The notes beneath the pieces are model-generated. The model ran no database searches. It was not told the DNA's origin and saw only the letters and a list, made by a program, of their open reading frames with translations. Source: Aspidiotus rigidus (Eukaryota > Arthropoda > Insecta > Hemiptera > Diaspididae). Taken from it: a stretch of DNA of 64,000 nt. The translations under genes were made by a program, and so were the position numbers. Of the stretch, positions 10,560 through 35,804 are shown piece by piece. The DNA is taken from positions 17,086,501-17,150,500 of the forward strand of contig JAVHKY010000025.1 of the NCBI GenBank assembly GCA_035079385.1, in the 5' to 3' direction. Position 1 is the first letter of the stretch, and each line of letters starts with the position of its first letter.

Positions 10560-11300
10560 AAATTAATTGAACAGTGCGCAGTTCCCTCTGCCGCCCTCTT
10601 CTCAGTTGATCTCGTACGATATCGTGTGTAATATGTTGAGTGAGGTTGGAATACCTCCTGACACTGTCTCTAAATCCAGAGGTCTAGTCTCTGTTTGTCT
10701 CTTGCTTAACATTATGTCAATTCCAAGGCGTTATTTACCAGTTTTCCGAAGGCCTCCCTAGTTATCCGAGGTCTTTATTAACAAAATGGAGCAACATTTC
10801 TTTGATCCGACCACTAATCTCTTTTCCTGGTTCATCGCAGACATTTTCCAATGACATAGATACGTGGATGACATTTTCTGCATCTGGGTGGGTAGTGATG
10901 ATTCCCCCCTGGCGTTCCAAGAACCCCTCAGTAATTACCACACCAAACTAAAATTCAACATAAAGGGGGAGCCCTCCCTTAACTTTCGGGACCTTAAATC
11001 TCTCTCCTCTCTAGTTCTACGGGCACCTAGGCCTTTGATTTCGACATTTTTCGGGAGCCTGCCCATACCGGGCTAACCATCCACCAAGATTCTCTCCATT
11101 AAGCGCGGCTCGTGTGGCCATGGCCCACAGACTGACTGGTCTTCCCTTGACCCTCCGCAACTTTAAAAAAGAAATTGACATTATTAGAACGACAAATACT
11201 ACAACGAGTAAATGAATTAAGACAGGTGCTAAAGCCGCAGAAACATGAATTTTTTACTTCGCTTCTTCTGACAAAAATATCGATGTTCAAAAACTAGTTC
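10560..11300 (+). mobile_element. Decayed Penelope-like element, reverse transcriptase part
   Basis: One frame at 10861 onward starts YVDDIFCIWVGSDDS, the Y-x-D-D catalytic motif of a reverse transcriptase. It continues with NYHTKLKFNIKGE, then FRDL. A second frame reads GLTIHQDSLHPL and LTGLPLTLRNFKKEIDII. This order fits Penelope-like elements. An upstream SQLISYDIV segment at about 10600 fits the preceding RT block. Frameshifts and stops show it is dead. Confidence 0.6.
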
Positions 11301-11736
11301 GCCGAAAAAAAAGGACATTGTGGTCAACTGAGTCCTGATCCTTAAATGTATCGATAGACGTGGCTTATTTTGTCCTTTTGCCTCACTAATGGCCGAAACG
11401 TCCTTATTTCAAGTAACGAAGCTCAGTTCGAAGCGCTCTATGGGACTGCTCAAATTGTACATCAAATATTCGTCAAAAACCAGTGGCGATTTCGCTACTG
11501 TGAGTTTTATTGGTTTCCAAAAGGTAGTAAAATGGGTAATATCTAAATCTCCTTACAATCAGAAACTTTTACTCTTTAAAATAATCATTGTTCAATTCAC
11601 TTTAAATTTTTTCCAAACTACAATTAGAATCAATATTTAACTTTCAAAATGATGACAAACACAATATTCACTCTTTCTAACAATTTACATAAGCAGTTAC
11701 TCAAAACCTCAGATCATTAAGTTGTCACTGGCAAAA

Positions 11737-24359
<12,623 letters not shown>

Positions 24360-24399
24360 CTGGAAAAAAAGTATTAGATGTTTGTCACTTATATTTTTT

Positions 24400-27300
24400 G
24401 CAAAGTCTGATTCTAGATGAAAGGGGTGAACTTTTTCAAGAGGGAAAATACGTGAAGTCCGACTTTATTCTTGACTTTTTGTTAAGATTCATTTAGTATT
24501 TTAAAATTTTAATTTGCCATTAAAGAACTTAGGCTAGGCCTGTGAATTTTACGAGTCATTCGACTAGGTATTTGTATATGAAAGCTTCATAATTATAATA
24601 CTGCAAGTAGAAATCAGGAAACCGTCATCCTTGACCAAAATTAAAAATCGAAGCATTAGCCTATCGTAAGTCTAAGAAAAAGAGGATTACTAAGCATATC
24701 TACTCGTCATTGTGATCCTCATTGATCTCCCTCGTCTCAGCAATCCGACTTTTTTTAGAAACTACCCATGAGCTTGAGAACCATAAAGAAATTAAGTTTG
24801 TGTCATTCTTGGTATTTTGTTACGACAAAATTATTTGTTGAGCATGAGTCGATCAGGAAATATGCAAAAATTTCGGGGTACTGTGATTATGTATAAATCA
24901 GGTATATATATGAAGATTGAACGCAACGAGAAAGACTCAGGCTTCAAACTTTTCGTTAATGGAGACATTTTCACGTACCTTTCACCTTGACTTTCAACGA
25001 GACATTTCTCATCCCAAACTAACCAAATAATTAACCAATATACTTTTTCAAATAACATTACGGATATCTACAAAGAGTCTTCTGGTACTGTATCGAATAC
25101 GAATGTTGAAGAACGTTTAAATGCTCAGAGAGTTAGGTACGTGCCGGGAGGTTAGATACTCAGCTGTCTCAATAATAATTGTTTGTTTTTTCTTTATGTA
25201 AAGATTGGTGTGATTGTCGTAGGTACCTACTTAAAATATAGAATATGTTAATGTACTTAGTAGTCAGTTGGACAGGCAGTATCAAAAAATAATGGAGCTA
25301 CAGGTCGAAATTCATCACCACAATTAATCCAAATTTCAACCGCTAAGATAAATTTAAAAAAGAAAAATATTGAATTACGCCACCGATACACGATTGACAA
25401 GAGTAGCCTACTACCGTCATCATTATGAGCCTATGTTGAATGCATTTCATTGCCTATATGTGCTCGCACAAGTTCACGCATACCTCTAAGTATCATTTTT
25501 AACTTGATTGTTCTTGTAAGTTTGTAACTTTAACAATATTTTTTAGGATATATAATCTATTCTACAGATGACATGAGTATAGCCTTCAGGATCACTTACT
25601 CATCAAGCACGGCCGTTTTATTCCTTATTTTTCTCTTAATAACAATGATATAGCCGTCCAACTTTTTTAGTTGATTAAATTTTCTATCTTAAATTTCCAC
25701 CTATCCTTGTCGATTGGGTATTTATTTTTATTCAATGTTTTCTTAGTTTCTTTCTCCTCTATCGTATTTACTTAAATAAAATTCTTATTTCGGAAGTTTC
25801 TTCTTCATTAATATAATTTTACCATTGTTTGTACCGTGTTATTTTTCTTTTCAGAATTCCCCTTGAATTCGTTTCTTAGTAAATGATGTGATAATAATGT
25901 TTAAAGGAAGCTCAAAATATTTATTTTATCTTGGATATTCACATTTCCGGTAATTAAACGTAATATTGGAAGTTGAAATGGGTAATTTTTGTACAGTGTA
26001 GATATTTTTATATAAGCGAAAATATATTCCTTAAATTCAAAATCAAAACACTATATTATAGAGTTAAATCTGAGAGAAATAAGAGTAGGAAAAAAAATCG
26101 ATTCAAAGTTATACTTAAATGGATTTACTAAAGTGGGCTTTTTGTGGTACCTATGATGAAAGAAAACGATGAACGATGTTGAATATAGAAAACATTCGAA
26201 TTTAATCGGAGTTTTTTCACTTATAATTTTAAGATATTTCGTCGAAAACGTTCGAAAATTCTCCTTAGCGCGATCTATGAAAAGTAAATTAAATCATTAT
26301 CATAAACTTGAAGTTTGAATCATAAGCGAAAATAAAGGATTAACGAAATATTATTGAAAGTACTTTTATTCTCCATTATTTTCAATAGGTTCGTTCTTTA
26401 AAATCGATAAAATTTAATATTAGGCGTATAGCTGAGAGAAAATAAGAAGAAACAAAAACAGAAGATGAAGAAATAGAAAAATCAAATGGTGTATCAAATT
26501 CAGTCTTAGGATTTATATTCTAAAATTGTTCTAAAGATTGAAAATTTAGTAAGTAATTTCACGAAATTATAGCTGATAGGCCTACCTAACAAAAATATGA
26601 AATTATTTTTCTTGAAAGCTAGATTATAATCAGCCTAGTTCGATTGTTTTTCAGGTGTATAATCCTCTGTTCTAGAGAGAAAAAAAAAAGCTAAAGAGAC
26701 AGAAAAATGTAACCTTATACGAAGAGAAGAAATATTGTCATCTAATCGATTGCGATATCATTTGAGATTGAAATATCATCACGTGTATGTAGATACGATT
26801 TGTTTGAAAAATTGATATAGGTATCCTCCAAATTATTGATTGAAATAGATTCATCATCATTTCTTTCGTTCCATATTATTATCATTTACAATACCTACCT
26901 GGTGGCATAAGTAGTAATAATAAAAAATATTTAGAAATGAAGAGAGTAACAGATGGTGTTTGGCACCATTCGTGGATACAATAAATGCCGTCATCTTAAA
27001 TTTTCGGGAATCATGTCTGATCTCATCAATACCCTGATTTATGAGATTCGTTGATATTGTCCTCCATAGGTACCTACATACTTTATTTCTAACTGCTCTC
27101 ATGTGGTAAATAGTATTCCCCCTTTCATAATTGATATTTTACTCTGCCTATACCTACTATGATGCACCCTCTTCTTTATTTACTTCGTTACAATGGTAAC
27201 CACGAATGAAACGTAAATTGATGAGATATCCTAGCAAATATGGAACAGACTAGGTACTCGAAATATTTTTTCTTATGTAGAAACAATTTTCTGCTATACC

Positions 27301-27400
27301 GATATAGTATTATGGTTAAAAATAAATTTAATAAATATTAATCAGTTGATACCTACCTTATTATTCGTCTACTCCCGTCTGATTCTTTTTTAGGTTTATC
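24400..27400. other. Intergenic region between the TPR/U-box gene and the IQ-motif gene
   Basis: About 3 kb of AT-rich sequence. It should contain the missing 5' end and promoter of the minus-strand TPR gene. No exon with good signals and coding content was found. The frame at 24831-25058 has a donor-like site but the wrong phase. TAGGTACCTA-type palindromes occur near 25220 and 27068. Confidence 0.4.
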
Positions 27401-27422
27401 AATGCTCGAGTAATGCAAAATT

Positions 27423-29601
27423 ATGGATTCCTATTCTGTACTCCGGAGTACGACCATCAATCAAGCTATCAATTTACGAAAATCACAAAACGAGAAAAAT
27501 AAGAGTATTTGCAATATTTTAGAAAATTGTGTAGATCAACTTCGAATCGTTGCAAATTTGAGGTATTCGAAAGAAACGACCGATCCTGTGTTTCAAAAAA
27601 CCTGGTAGGTACTTAAAAGCCAGATCTGTAAAGTCTATAAATTTTATTCCTTGGGTATGTGTAGGTAAGAATGTTGAATTTTTTTTTTTCAGGAATTTTC
27701 TCATGAAAACTTTAATAGTACTGAAGGAAGAACTAAAAAATGATGGTTCGCATCATATTCTCGACGAAATACTGAATCACGAACGCAAGTCGGAGAAATG
27801 CCAAAATCTTGACATCGTGAAATCAATAGAGTATAAGATCGAGAATTTGGAGTTTCAATTTAACGACGCTTTTTCAAAATTTCAAAAGGAATTGTTAGAA
27901 AAGAACGATACGATTCGTAAGCAGTCAGTAAGTGTGGATTTTTTAGAGTTGTGGTTTGGCTCGTAGTCACATTGGAGGTCTGGGCCTGTTATCATTTGAA
28001 AAAGGGTCTCTTCATTCAGTTGTTTAACTCATGAGGTGAATTTTTATGAAGCTCTTGTTTGTCCAAAACATATGAAAAGGGATGTCCACGGAAAATTTTC
28101 CTAAGAATTTTGACTTTCAATCTGCAAAATTTTTCGAGTTTAAAGGTGGAAGAACCTCTGAAGTGGCTTAGCTAGAAATTTCTACCGAGGGGATTTTTCG
28201 TGAGGTAATTGGAGGAGGAATAGAGAGTTCAAAGAGAAACCATGCCCGTTGAACATTCGACTTCTCAAAATGTTCTCATTGGGGATATAAGTATTGAAAT
28301 CATAAAATTAGGGAATGGGGATATTTTGGGGATAGGGGCATAATAACGGTATTTCTGCGCCATGGGAACACTAGATGTTCAACGGCTGGTCTCAAATCTG
28401 TTTCTCTGAATACACAAAATGATTTGAATGGGTCTTCATTGAGGCTTGGCCGATATATCTGGTCGTCAAAAAAGTTTTAAAAGTTCATTCTCAAGTAATC
28501 CTTAATTCGCCATTGTCTTTCCAATACCTAGGACGAATTACAAAAAGTAATACAAGAAAATGAACGCGCTTTAGAGTTCGAAAAAACCTGGCTTCAAGTT
28601 CAAGTCGAGGAAAATGAATTGAGACACGAACTCAGGGAGAAAGAACTCAGAGAAGAAATCAAAACGCTCGACGATGACATCGAAGACGAAAAGTTAGTTC
28701 ATTCAGAAATTATGTGGTACTACGAAGAAGAAATGAAAGTAAAAATTCGTTTTAAACTTTTTTCCGCTCTAAGCTTAATTATTTGAAATTATTTTTGATT
28801 TGACGTTTTTATTTGTAGGAGATAGCAGATTCGATCTGCCACTGGAAGAGCCAATTTTGTAATATCACAGATCGAGAGGAAGAAGTGAGACTGTTGAGAG
28901 TAAAACAAGAAAAACTGCATGCAGAGTTGAACATATACAGAAACCAGGTTGGTGTTAGATGTTTCTTTTTCAGAGAAATATATTTTTATATTAAAGTTTT
29001 GAGCTCTTGAGTTCCCAAAATTTGAGACGGCTCAAAGATAGAAATTATTCAAGATTAAGTAGAAACTAAAGAAAAGAGAAATTTCCTATTCACAGGCGCA
29101 TTCTTAGCTTGATGAGGTATTGTTTTTGAAATAGAAAGGCTCGATACCATGGAGCGCATATTCCATTAGATTGGAAATAGTAACTCAATCGAGAGCTCGT
29201 GATCCCTTGCCCCTTCTTGTAAATAGGTATACTAGACAATTTCAATATCGGGGTACATGTATTCTGATTTGATTCTACGATAAGGCACTTTATCTAATTA
29301 ATTTACAGAATATGCTTAATAACATCGTATCTCATCATATCATATTTTTATTCGTATTTATTCTTATTTTTTCCTGCGGCAGTACGATACTCGTCAAGCA
29401 TTAATGGATGATTACTTGGCGGACAAAGAACGTCGCCGGCAAGAATACGAATACGAACAGTTTTTGCACGCAGAAGCGACGAAAATTCAATCTTGGTGGA
29501 GAGGTGTAATGGTTCGAAAATTCATAGGACCTTTCAGATATTTGTTGAAAGCGAGGAGCAATCGAAAACGTAAAATGAGTTTGAAACGTGTGAAAAAATA
29601 A
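27423..29601 (+). CDS. Coiled-coil IQ-motif protein, DRC9/IQCG-like
   Basis: There are five exons: 27423-27604, 27693-27927, 28532-28738, 28819-28947 and 29383-29601. All have GT-AG introns and keep frame, giving 323 residues. The ATG at 27423 follows an in-frame TAA. Exons 2-4 are long charged helices (for example RHELREKELREEIKTLDDDI). Exon 5 has an IQ motif, ATKIQSWWRGVMVRKFIGPF, followed by a basic tail. IQ motifs bind calmodulin. The WWRGxMVRKxxGPF type at the C-terminus of a coiled-coil protein fits DRC9 (IQCG), a subunit of the nexin-dynein regulatory complex of motile cilia and sperm flagella. DRC10 (IQCD) is the alternative. It is shorter than vertebrate DRC9 (over 400 residues). AATAAA-like signals lie at 29599 and 29733. 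Confidence 0.8.
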
Positions 29602-29619
29602 AATGAATTATTGGAGTCG

Positions 29620-29990
29620 TCGGCATATCTATTTAGGTATGCAAAGCAGCAAACATTTTCAAATTAATTTCTTGTTTTTATTTTGTCAAACATTTACATT
29701 TTGGAGAAAAAAAAATTTTTTTACAGAGCCAAATAAATGCACAGAGATCTTGTTTCATGTTTAATGAGCTACATTAAAAAAAAAAAAATTGTTGAGTAAT
29801 ACAGTCATACTGTATCTTACAACTCCACTCGTTCGCCCCGGTTCTTAGCCTAGAATAAAGTTAGCAGTTAGTCCAATATGTCTAGTATACTGAACGTGTT
29901 ATAAATCTTGTAAAATCCTATAGTTTAAAGCTAGTACGCAAAGAGAGATCAGAGCCGTACGGACGCAAATCCAGGAATTAGGAGGGAAAG
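29620..29990. other. 3' flank of the IQ-motif gene
   Basis: Probable 3' UTR and intergenic sequence. A CCAAATAAATG signal lies at about 29731 and A runs at 29685-29790. No other feature is seen. Confidence 0.4.
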
Positions 29991-30004
29991 TTGGCCCCCT
30001 TTAC

Positions 30005-30200
30005 CTGCTCGGAATTGCCTTCATTAACTCTGTTAATTGAGGCAAACAGGGAACCTGTTTTATGGGAGTAATCATGTGAGTGTCATTTTTTGCTTTTTGT
30101 CGTCTCAAGTAGAGTGAACTTTGTTCCTCACCACCTTGAGATCTCTTCTCATTAGGTCAAGTTCTAGGCGCGTTTTTTTTTAGTGGTTTCCCCTGTAGGC
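30005..30200 (+). mobile_element. AACAGGGAACCTGTT family copy
   Basis: The hairpin 'gccttcattaactctgttaa' plus 'ttgaggc' is followed by AACAGGGAACCTGTTTTATG and 'ctcaccaccttgagatctct...aggtcaagttctaggcgc'. It is co-linear with 5565-5710 and 63685-63820. No coding content. Confidence 0.65.
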
Positions 30201-30464
30201 CTAATCCACTTCAAAATTTCTATATTAGGAAAAAGTACCCTATTTATGCATAATGTGTATAGATGAGTGACCTTGACATTAGGTAACAGGTAAGTAGCCA
30301 ATCAGGAACAAAGATGTTGAATATTTGTTTCTATAGTTGGCTGAATTGCTTGTTACTTATTACAAAGTTTTATCTGGTACATGTTCGGCATATTGGGTAA
30401 GTTTTTATCTAGAAGAAACAGCCTGTGTGGTACCCCCGGTAGGCCTATCCTGTCATCAGTTCGG

Positions 30465-30602
30465 AGATCTGATGACGTCACGATTTGATGACGTCATAAT
30501 CTGATGACGTCACACGATCTAATGACGTTACGATCTGGTGACGTCACGATGGAGATCTGTGACGTCACGATCATCGTGCCATCACTATCTGATGACGTCA
30601 CA
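30465..30602. repeat. CRE-motif minisatellite
   Basis: Six perfect TGACGTCA palindromes and one variant (TGACGTTA) lie in about 140 bp. They are arranged in imperfect tandem units of 15-25 bp of the type 'gatctgatgacgtcac'. Confidence 0.85.
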
Positions 30603-30609
30603 GAGCTAG

Positions 30610-31080
30610 TAAAACCACTAATACAGACCTCCTAGACCTATAGTATAAAGGAAGCCTAAGACCTAGTACAGAGCTAGGACAAACTGCTAGTATAAGCTAT
30701 TGATAAAGATCTTGTAAGCTTATGGTATGAAGGATGCCTAGACCTAGTATAAAGGAGGCTTGGACCTAGTATACGCCTATTATAATACGTAGTATAAACC
30801 TAGTATAATATACTGCATGAAGCAGAGAGGATAAGTCCCCCTCCTATCACTTCATCAAAATTTTTCTAAGTCCCTTTTTCTTGCCGGACGGCGCCCGGCG
30901 CCCGTTATTTTCCTTCAGTTTACCCCCCGATAAAACAGGTTCCCTGTTAAAAATTTCGTCCACCAAATGAGTTGGACTTCGAAAAACTTTGGAGATCGAG
31001 CTACACAAATATGGCGAGAGGGATACTAAAAAAAATTTAGACAATTCTCAATATCAAAATGGTTCCCTGCGTTCCATTTG
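30610..31080. repeat. Repeat block with 'cctagtata' units and inverted element ends
   Basis: Variants of 'gacctagtataaaggaggc' recur from 30640 to 30820. An inverted ATAAAACAGGTTCCCTGTT end with 'cggacggcgcccggcg' lies at 30885-30950. The ORFs here are not genes. Confidence 0.5.
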
Positions 31081-31791
31081 TCGGTTCGTGAAACATACTC
31101 ATATAATTATTGTGATCTACAATCCGCAAATCATATTGCTTACAACACCCCACTTCTACTCACAAACCGATCCGCCACAAAACCAATGATTTGAAATCAT
31201 CAATTACATATTACCACTCGATTATTGATGCCGTCATAGTAAGTATGAGATATAATCTTTCTTTTTTGAGCCTTTGCAAAAACTTTTGTTTACAACATTT
31301 TTTCTTTTACAAAATCTGTCTGGCTGATGTGAGACTCTTTTCCCTTCTATATGGCTATTAGCTCAGAGCTTACAATTGATTAAAGTTTTTTAAGCTCGGC
31401 GCTGGCAATCAGTCTGACGGCTTAAGAGTGCAACAGGAATATCCTTCATGTATGAAAGATGAACATAGGTGAAATTGAGAATTCCGATTGTATAAACTAT
31501 TTTGAAGAGAAAATGAGAGTAAAACAGCATTCAGAGAGAAAACATTGGAAAATCCTTGTATAATTTATACACCTAATGTTATCAGTAGGTCGTACCTATG
31601 AGTTAAGTTACCATACGGTACATACTTAGAGACAATATTGTTACCCCATTATAATTATCATCATGAGACAAATCAAACTTATTCTATTCGAATTTCAAAA
31701 GTTCAAAGTTGTTTCCAAGACACCGGTCTCCTTACAACAAAATGAAAAAATTATAGTAGCCTACGTAGGTACCTATCACTTTTTTATTTCT

Positions 31792-34005
31792 TTACGATTG
31801 GTCTAAATTTGTCATATCCAATGTTGAAGAATCCGGGTCCTTAGAGATGTAATATCCGCGATATGAACCTTTTCGGTTACTGACGTAATATCTCTGAAGA
31901 CCGTCACTTTCCGTTTTGACTGCGACACAAGGTATTGCCCACGTATTCCCTGTTTGACGCTGAAACTTTATCACTCGCTCCTCGCACGGTGGATTCTTAT
32001 CACGTGATGGGATGTATCTTACTCTATCCTCATTCCGATATAGCAAACTATTCAACATAATCGCACATAGTCTGACTCTTTCAGCTGCACTTGTGTCACA
32101 TATAGAACGACTTTCATCCGCTGGAAAATTAGAAGCAAAATAGACAATTACCAAAGAATAATCTCTGATGATGTATAGAGCTGTACCTATAACGGTAATA
32201 AGACAACATCAGCTCTAGTTGCTAATACGATAATTGAATATCTACATTTTACCGAAAAGATGAATGAAATTCCAATTCATTTATGTAGATGAAGTTGAAA
32301 GTGGGTACCTAAGCTAATACGAATTATTCGAACCGGGCAGCGCTAACATTGCGCTGCAGCGGGGAGAAATCGTAAGAGGTATTAAAACTACGGTCGTATG
32401 TGGGATGGAAATAACACTTGAAAAAAAACAGATTTGTCTCCTTGACATCCCATAAAAGATGTCCACAAACGCACGTTCTACAAATTATATGAGATGACAA
32501 AACGTTCAATTCTGCTTCATTCAAAAGATAAGTCCAAGTTTTTCATTTTTCTCCCATATAGGGCCTTAGTTTTGATACCTCTTACGATTTTGGCAGAAGT
32601 ATCACTACTCTCGAACGAATCATACGCGTTGTTAGCGATCCAAGCGGATGCCCGGTTCGAATACTTGCCTTCAATTGGGATTCATGCCCTAATTGGTGGT
32701 TGAGGGCTTCAATTTCTAGAGGAAGTAGAGTAGATTCGAAAGTTAGGAGTATACTAATAATACTTACTTTGTAGACTCTCCGATGAGAAGCCCTTGACAT
32801 CATGTCGAACAACCTTGGGTGATAATTCTGCCATTGCTACGGCAGACATTTTTCCTGCGTCGTCGTATTTGAACACAAACCGAGATTGTCCATTATAGGG
32901 CTGGGAAATGAAAAAATCCACTACTTTTCCCGTTTCATAACTGCATGCCTTACATGGAAACACAAGCTCTCGAACGTTACGCTTCTCAATCCAGACGTCA
33001 TGTCTTTTGTATGAAAGAGATGTAGAGTTGGTGGCCTCGTTCGCTTCGGGGCAAACAAGATTCAATTTATTCGCTTTGGCAATCGGATACACCTTATAAG
33101 CGTCGATAAATTGCTCGCTTGTTACTATCGTCCAACAAACGTCCCGTCTCTTTTGACGTATCTCAGGACTCTTATCATTTGGATATCTTACTTTCCAATA
33201 TTCTGAAAATATTATAGAATAATGAAATATTAAACTTAATCGGAGTCCAATTTATCACTCAGTCAATAGAAAATTCCAGGTCGCGAAAATCTCAAAATTT
33301 GGCGGTTTGCAAGCCTTTATTACCGCCTACCTAATGGAGATTTTGAACCAACTCGAGGCAATAATTTCAAAATTTTCGCATCACTTCTTCCCCAGGTGGT
33401 ATTTTCATTTTCTTTGGAAAAAGATCAACCTCTTTTTCATGGCTCATTCCGAGACGAAAATGGCTCTGAAAAAACTTCACTACGTAGGTATTCTTCGCCA
33501 GGCTGAAGCGTCATTTTTGAAATTGAAATGGCTAGATTGTCGACGAAGGGCCAGTAAAACTTCAATGACTCTCAAGTTTAGGCTCATAAGGTAAGCCTTC
33601 TCCCTCATCTTGTCTTCTATTTATATAACTGTCATCAAAATTCGGGTACGTGTCCCTCCTCCCTCCGTGGTTTTCGATCTGAAAATTGTTTCAAGATGTC
33701 TGCCCACATGTGTGCCTGTTTGTACCATTAATCTTACAATCTATAACTGAATCTTGTACAACAACTACAATCACCCACAAGAGAAAGGATTCTTTTTAAC
33801 ATGTACGTTTATAAATTCGCATCTTACCCAAGGGAGGCTTCGTATTTAAGTATAATCGTTCTAAACCTTCGATTGGAATGACAGCGTGATAAAAATGATC
33901 GAGTCTAATGTGCTTTGTCTCGTTTACCACGGGCTGTGTCTCGTTTGGACTTACACAAACTGCTACTGATAAAACAATCAGTTCAAGAACAAATTCCAAA
34001 ATCAT
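31792..34005 (-). CDS. Secreted cysteine-containing protein of unknown family
   Basis: There are three exons: 34005-33828, 33202-32768 and 32120-31792. Donors are gtaagatg and gtaagtat, and acceptors are attttcag and ttttccag. Both introns are phase 1, and the total is about 313 residues. The N-terminus MILEFVLELIVLSVAVCVS is a good signal peptide, followed by two N-glycosylation sites (NET, NET). Mature cysteines include DVCW, NLVCPEA, FPCKACSY, SICD, RLCA, PPCEE and IPCVA, which may form disulfides. No known domain is recognised. An upstream ATG in the same frame (34215) would bury the signal peptide behind a basic segment and is less likely. A salivary, reproductive or immune effector are possibilities, but none is shown by the sequence. 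Confidence 0.75.
32329..32659. mobile_element. Foldback MITE in the secreted-protein gene intron
   Basis: Ends CGAACCGGGCA and TGCCCGGTTCG are exact inverses. The interior is also largely self-complementary, for example 'ggtattaaaactac' against 'tagttttgatacc'. A relative with the same interior text lies at 37780-38155. It sits in intron 2 of the gene on the minus strand. Confidence 0.75.
33210..33820. other. Intron 1 of the secreted-protein gene
   Basis: The plus-strand ORF at 33307-33594 has no recognised domain and overlaps the intron. I treat it as chance. Confidence 0.5.
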
Positions 34006-34789
34006 AATTTCTGTTTTTTGCCAACAAATCTGGATTTTCACAAAATCGAAATTTATGATTGTAATTTCCAACCGAATTTGACGATAAACTACTAAGTATG
34101 GACTGCACAGGGCCGCGCATAAAGTAAGTACGAGAATAATCAGACTTTTGTGTGAGGACCGGAAATGGGTTAGGCTGCGCTTAATCTTTTTAGAGATAGA
34201 TAGGTAATTTAACAACTACCGAGTTAATTCGTTACTATGTAGTTCCTACTAAATTGTTCAACTCTAAGCCTATTAAGTATAACTATAGATAAGCACTGGA
34301 CAGATAATATTTGTACAGTTACATGTAGGTATCTTATACATCCAGATTAATAGCGGCGGATTTTTATTATGACCTCCTCTTCAGTATCCTATGTACCTAC
34401 TTAAATATCGGATTTCCGGACCGTACTTCTACAAGAGTCAGATTGATCTAAGTGAAGAAACTACGTACCTAAACATTTCAGAATGTCTGTTTTAAAAAAA
34501 TCGATTCGGGAGGTCTAAATTGCAAGAGCAATATTGTTATCTAGGTACATAATCAAGAAACCTGATTACCGGTACAACTCTTCACAACCACAAAATTTTC
34601 GCAGGTTTTGATCCTCCCCTCGCATAATTCTAACAATCAGCTTCAATTCACTTATTATTATGATTAGGTATTTATTTATTTTTCTTTTGAATGACTTAAA
34701 ACGTCACGTTCCTTCTTTAACCCGTTATCAATTTTAGAAGAATGGGCTAACGTGTATTCTTTGCTGAGTTACCTCAGAGCAATAAACGA

Positions 34790-35260
34790 AAATTTCCTAG
34801 ACTTAAAAAGGACATTTCATGTCTTCAGGCTGCGTCTATTAAACTCATGTTCTAGGCCCTTTCCTATTTCCTGGGTTCGCGTCCAAGCGTCCGTATATGA
34901 CCATGACCTCCGGACTTGGAGAAATTCCAACCTTTGCAATACTTCTTTAATTTCTTGAATTCCTTCTAGGAGTCCGGGCAGGACCTGGAAAAATGGTGAG
35001 CTAATATATATAACCGAACATATCGTATCATCTTAGCACGCTTATAAGAGTAGCCTAGGACAGCGAAGTGTAGCCCCCTCCCCAACTAGTTAACTCAATG
35101 ATTTCAACCCTGATCCTGATTGACTTTGACTTCCTATCCTGATGACGTCATAAGCGGAGTAAGTATTGGTATATCATGTTACTCTGGTATTGGTGGGTGA
35201 GGGAAACTGATCTGAATACCGTGGAAGTATGTGTCCGGGAGAAAATTAGGAAAACGTTGA
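34790..35260. repeat. Diverged segmental repeat, copy 1
   Basis: It is co-linear with 35805-36250. Shared blocks include 'ctcatg/ttctaggccc..tttcctatttcctgg', 'gcgtcc...gaccatgacct', 'cctgatgacgtcata' and 'actctggtattggtggg'. The spacing is about 1.0 kb. This is probably an old transposon copy. Confidence 0.6.
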
Positions 35261-35599
35261 CTTCTCAGCATACAGATACAACCTAGCATTACACATCATA
35301 CTCAAGTATTGATCGGCCGAGGGAAATGAAAAGAGATTATGTTTCCTCCTCAGTCTCTCAACCTGACATCGAACCCCAGATCCCGATAAATCTCGAATCA
35401 TATGAATTTTAATTTAGAACGCGACCTGAGTATGGATGAGCTAATGGGTACTAAGAAAATTCTATGGGATCATCCTGTATGAGCCGTCCTTCACTCTGTC
35501 ATAGTTCCAAAAAATTGCCAATTGAATTTTCCTCTTTTCTCACAAGGTAAAGAGATTTCTTTTTTTGTGCAGAAGAAAATTATGTGAAGAGGAAAAAAG

Positions 35600-35680
35600 T
35601 TTGCCTCTACATCTACTCATTCACTCGGAAGAAGATGTCTAAACACGTCGAAACGTCGGTATAGAAATCAATTTGTTTTT
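35600..35680 (+). mobile_element. Possible Penelope-like element end
   Basis: The stretch 'ggaagaagatgtctaaacac' then 'gtcgaaacgtcggtatagaa' resembles the 'aagatg...cgaaacgtcgg' ends common in Penelope-like elements. A related phrase occurs at about 61760. Weak evidence. Confidence 0.3.
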
Positions 35681-35804
35681 TACGTTTATTTATGTGTACC
35701 TACTTAAGTACTGTGTGTGCAGAGCCAAACTTAATTCCTGTTACCTCAGAATTTCGAGATGGAAAAACTTCCTAGTAATTATCTTCTAAACTCGAAAAAG
35801 AGGC

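Noticed and set aside
24831..25058. Candidate 5' exon of the TPR/U-box gene
   Set aside because: The donor phase does not fit the next exon and the encoded sequence has no TPR-like pattern.
33796..34215. Longer 5' extension of the secreted protein from ATG 34215
   Set aside because: The ATG at 34005 directly gives a classic signal peptide. The extension would place a basic segment in front of it and has no coding support.
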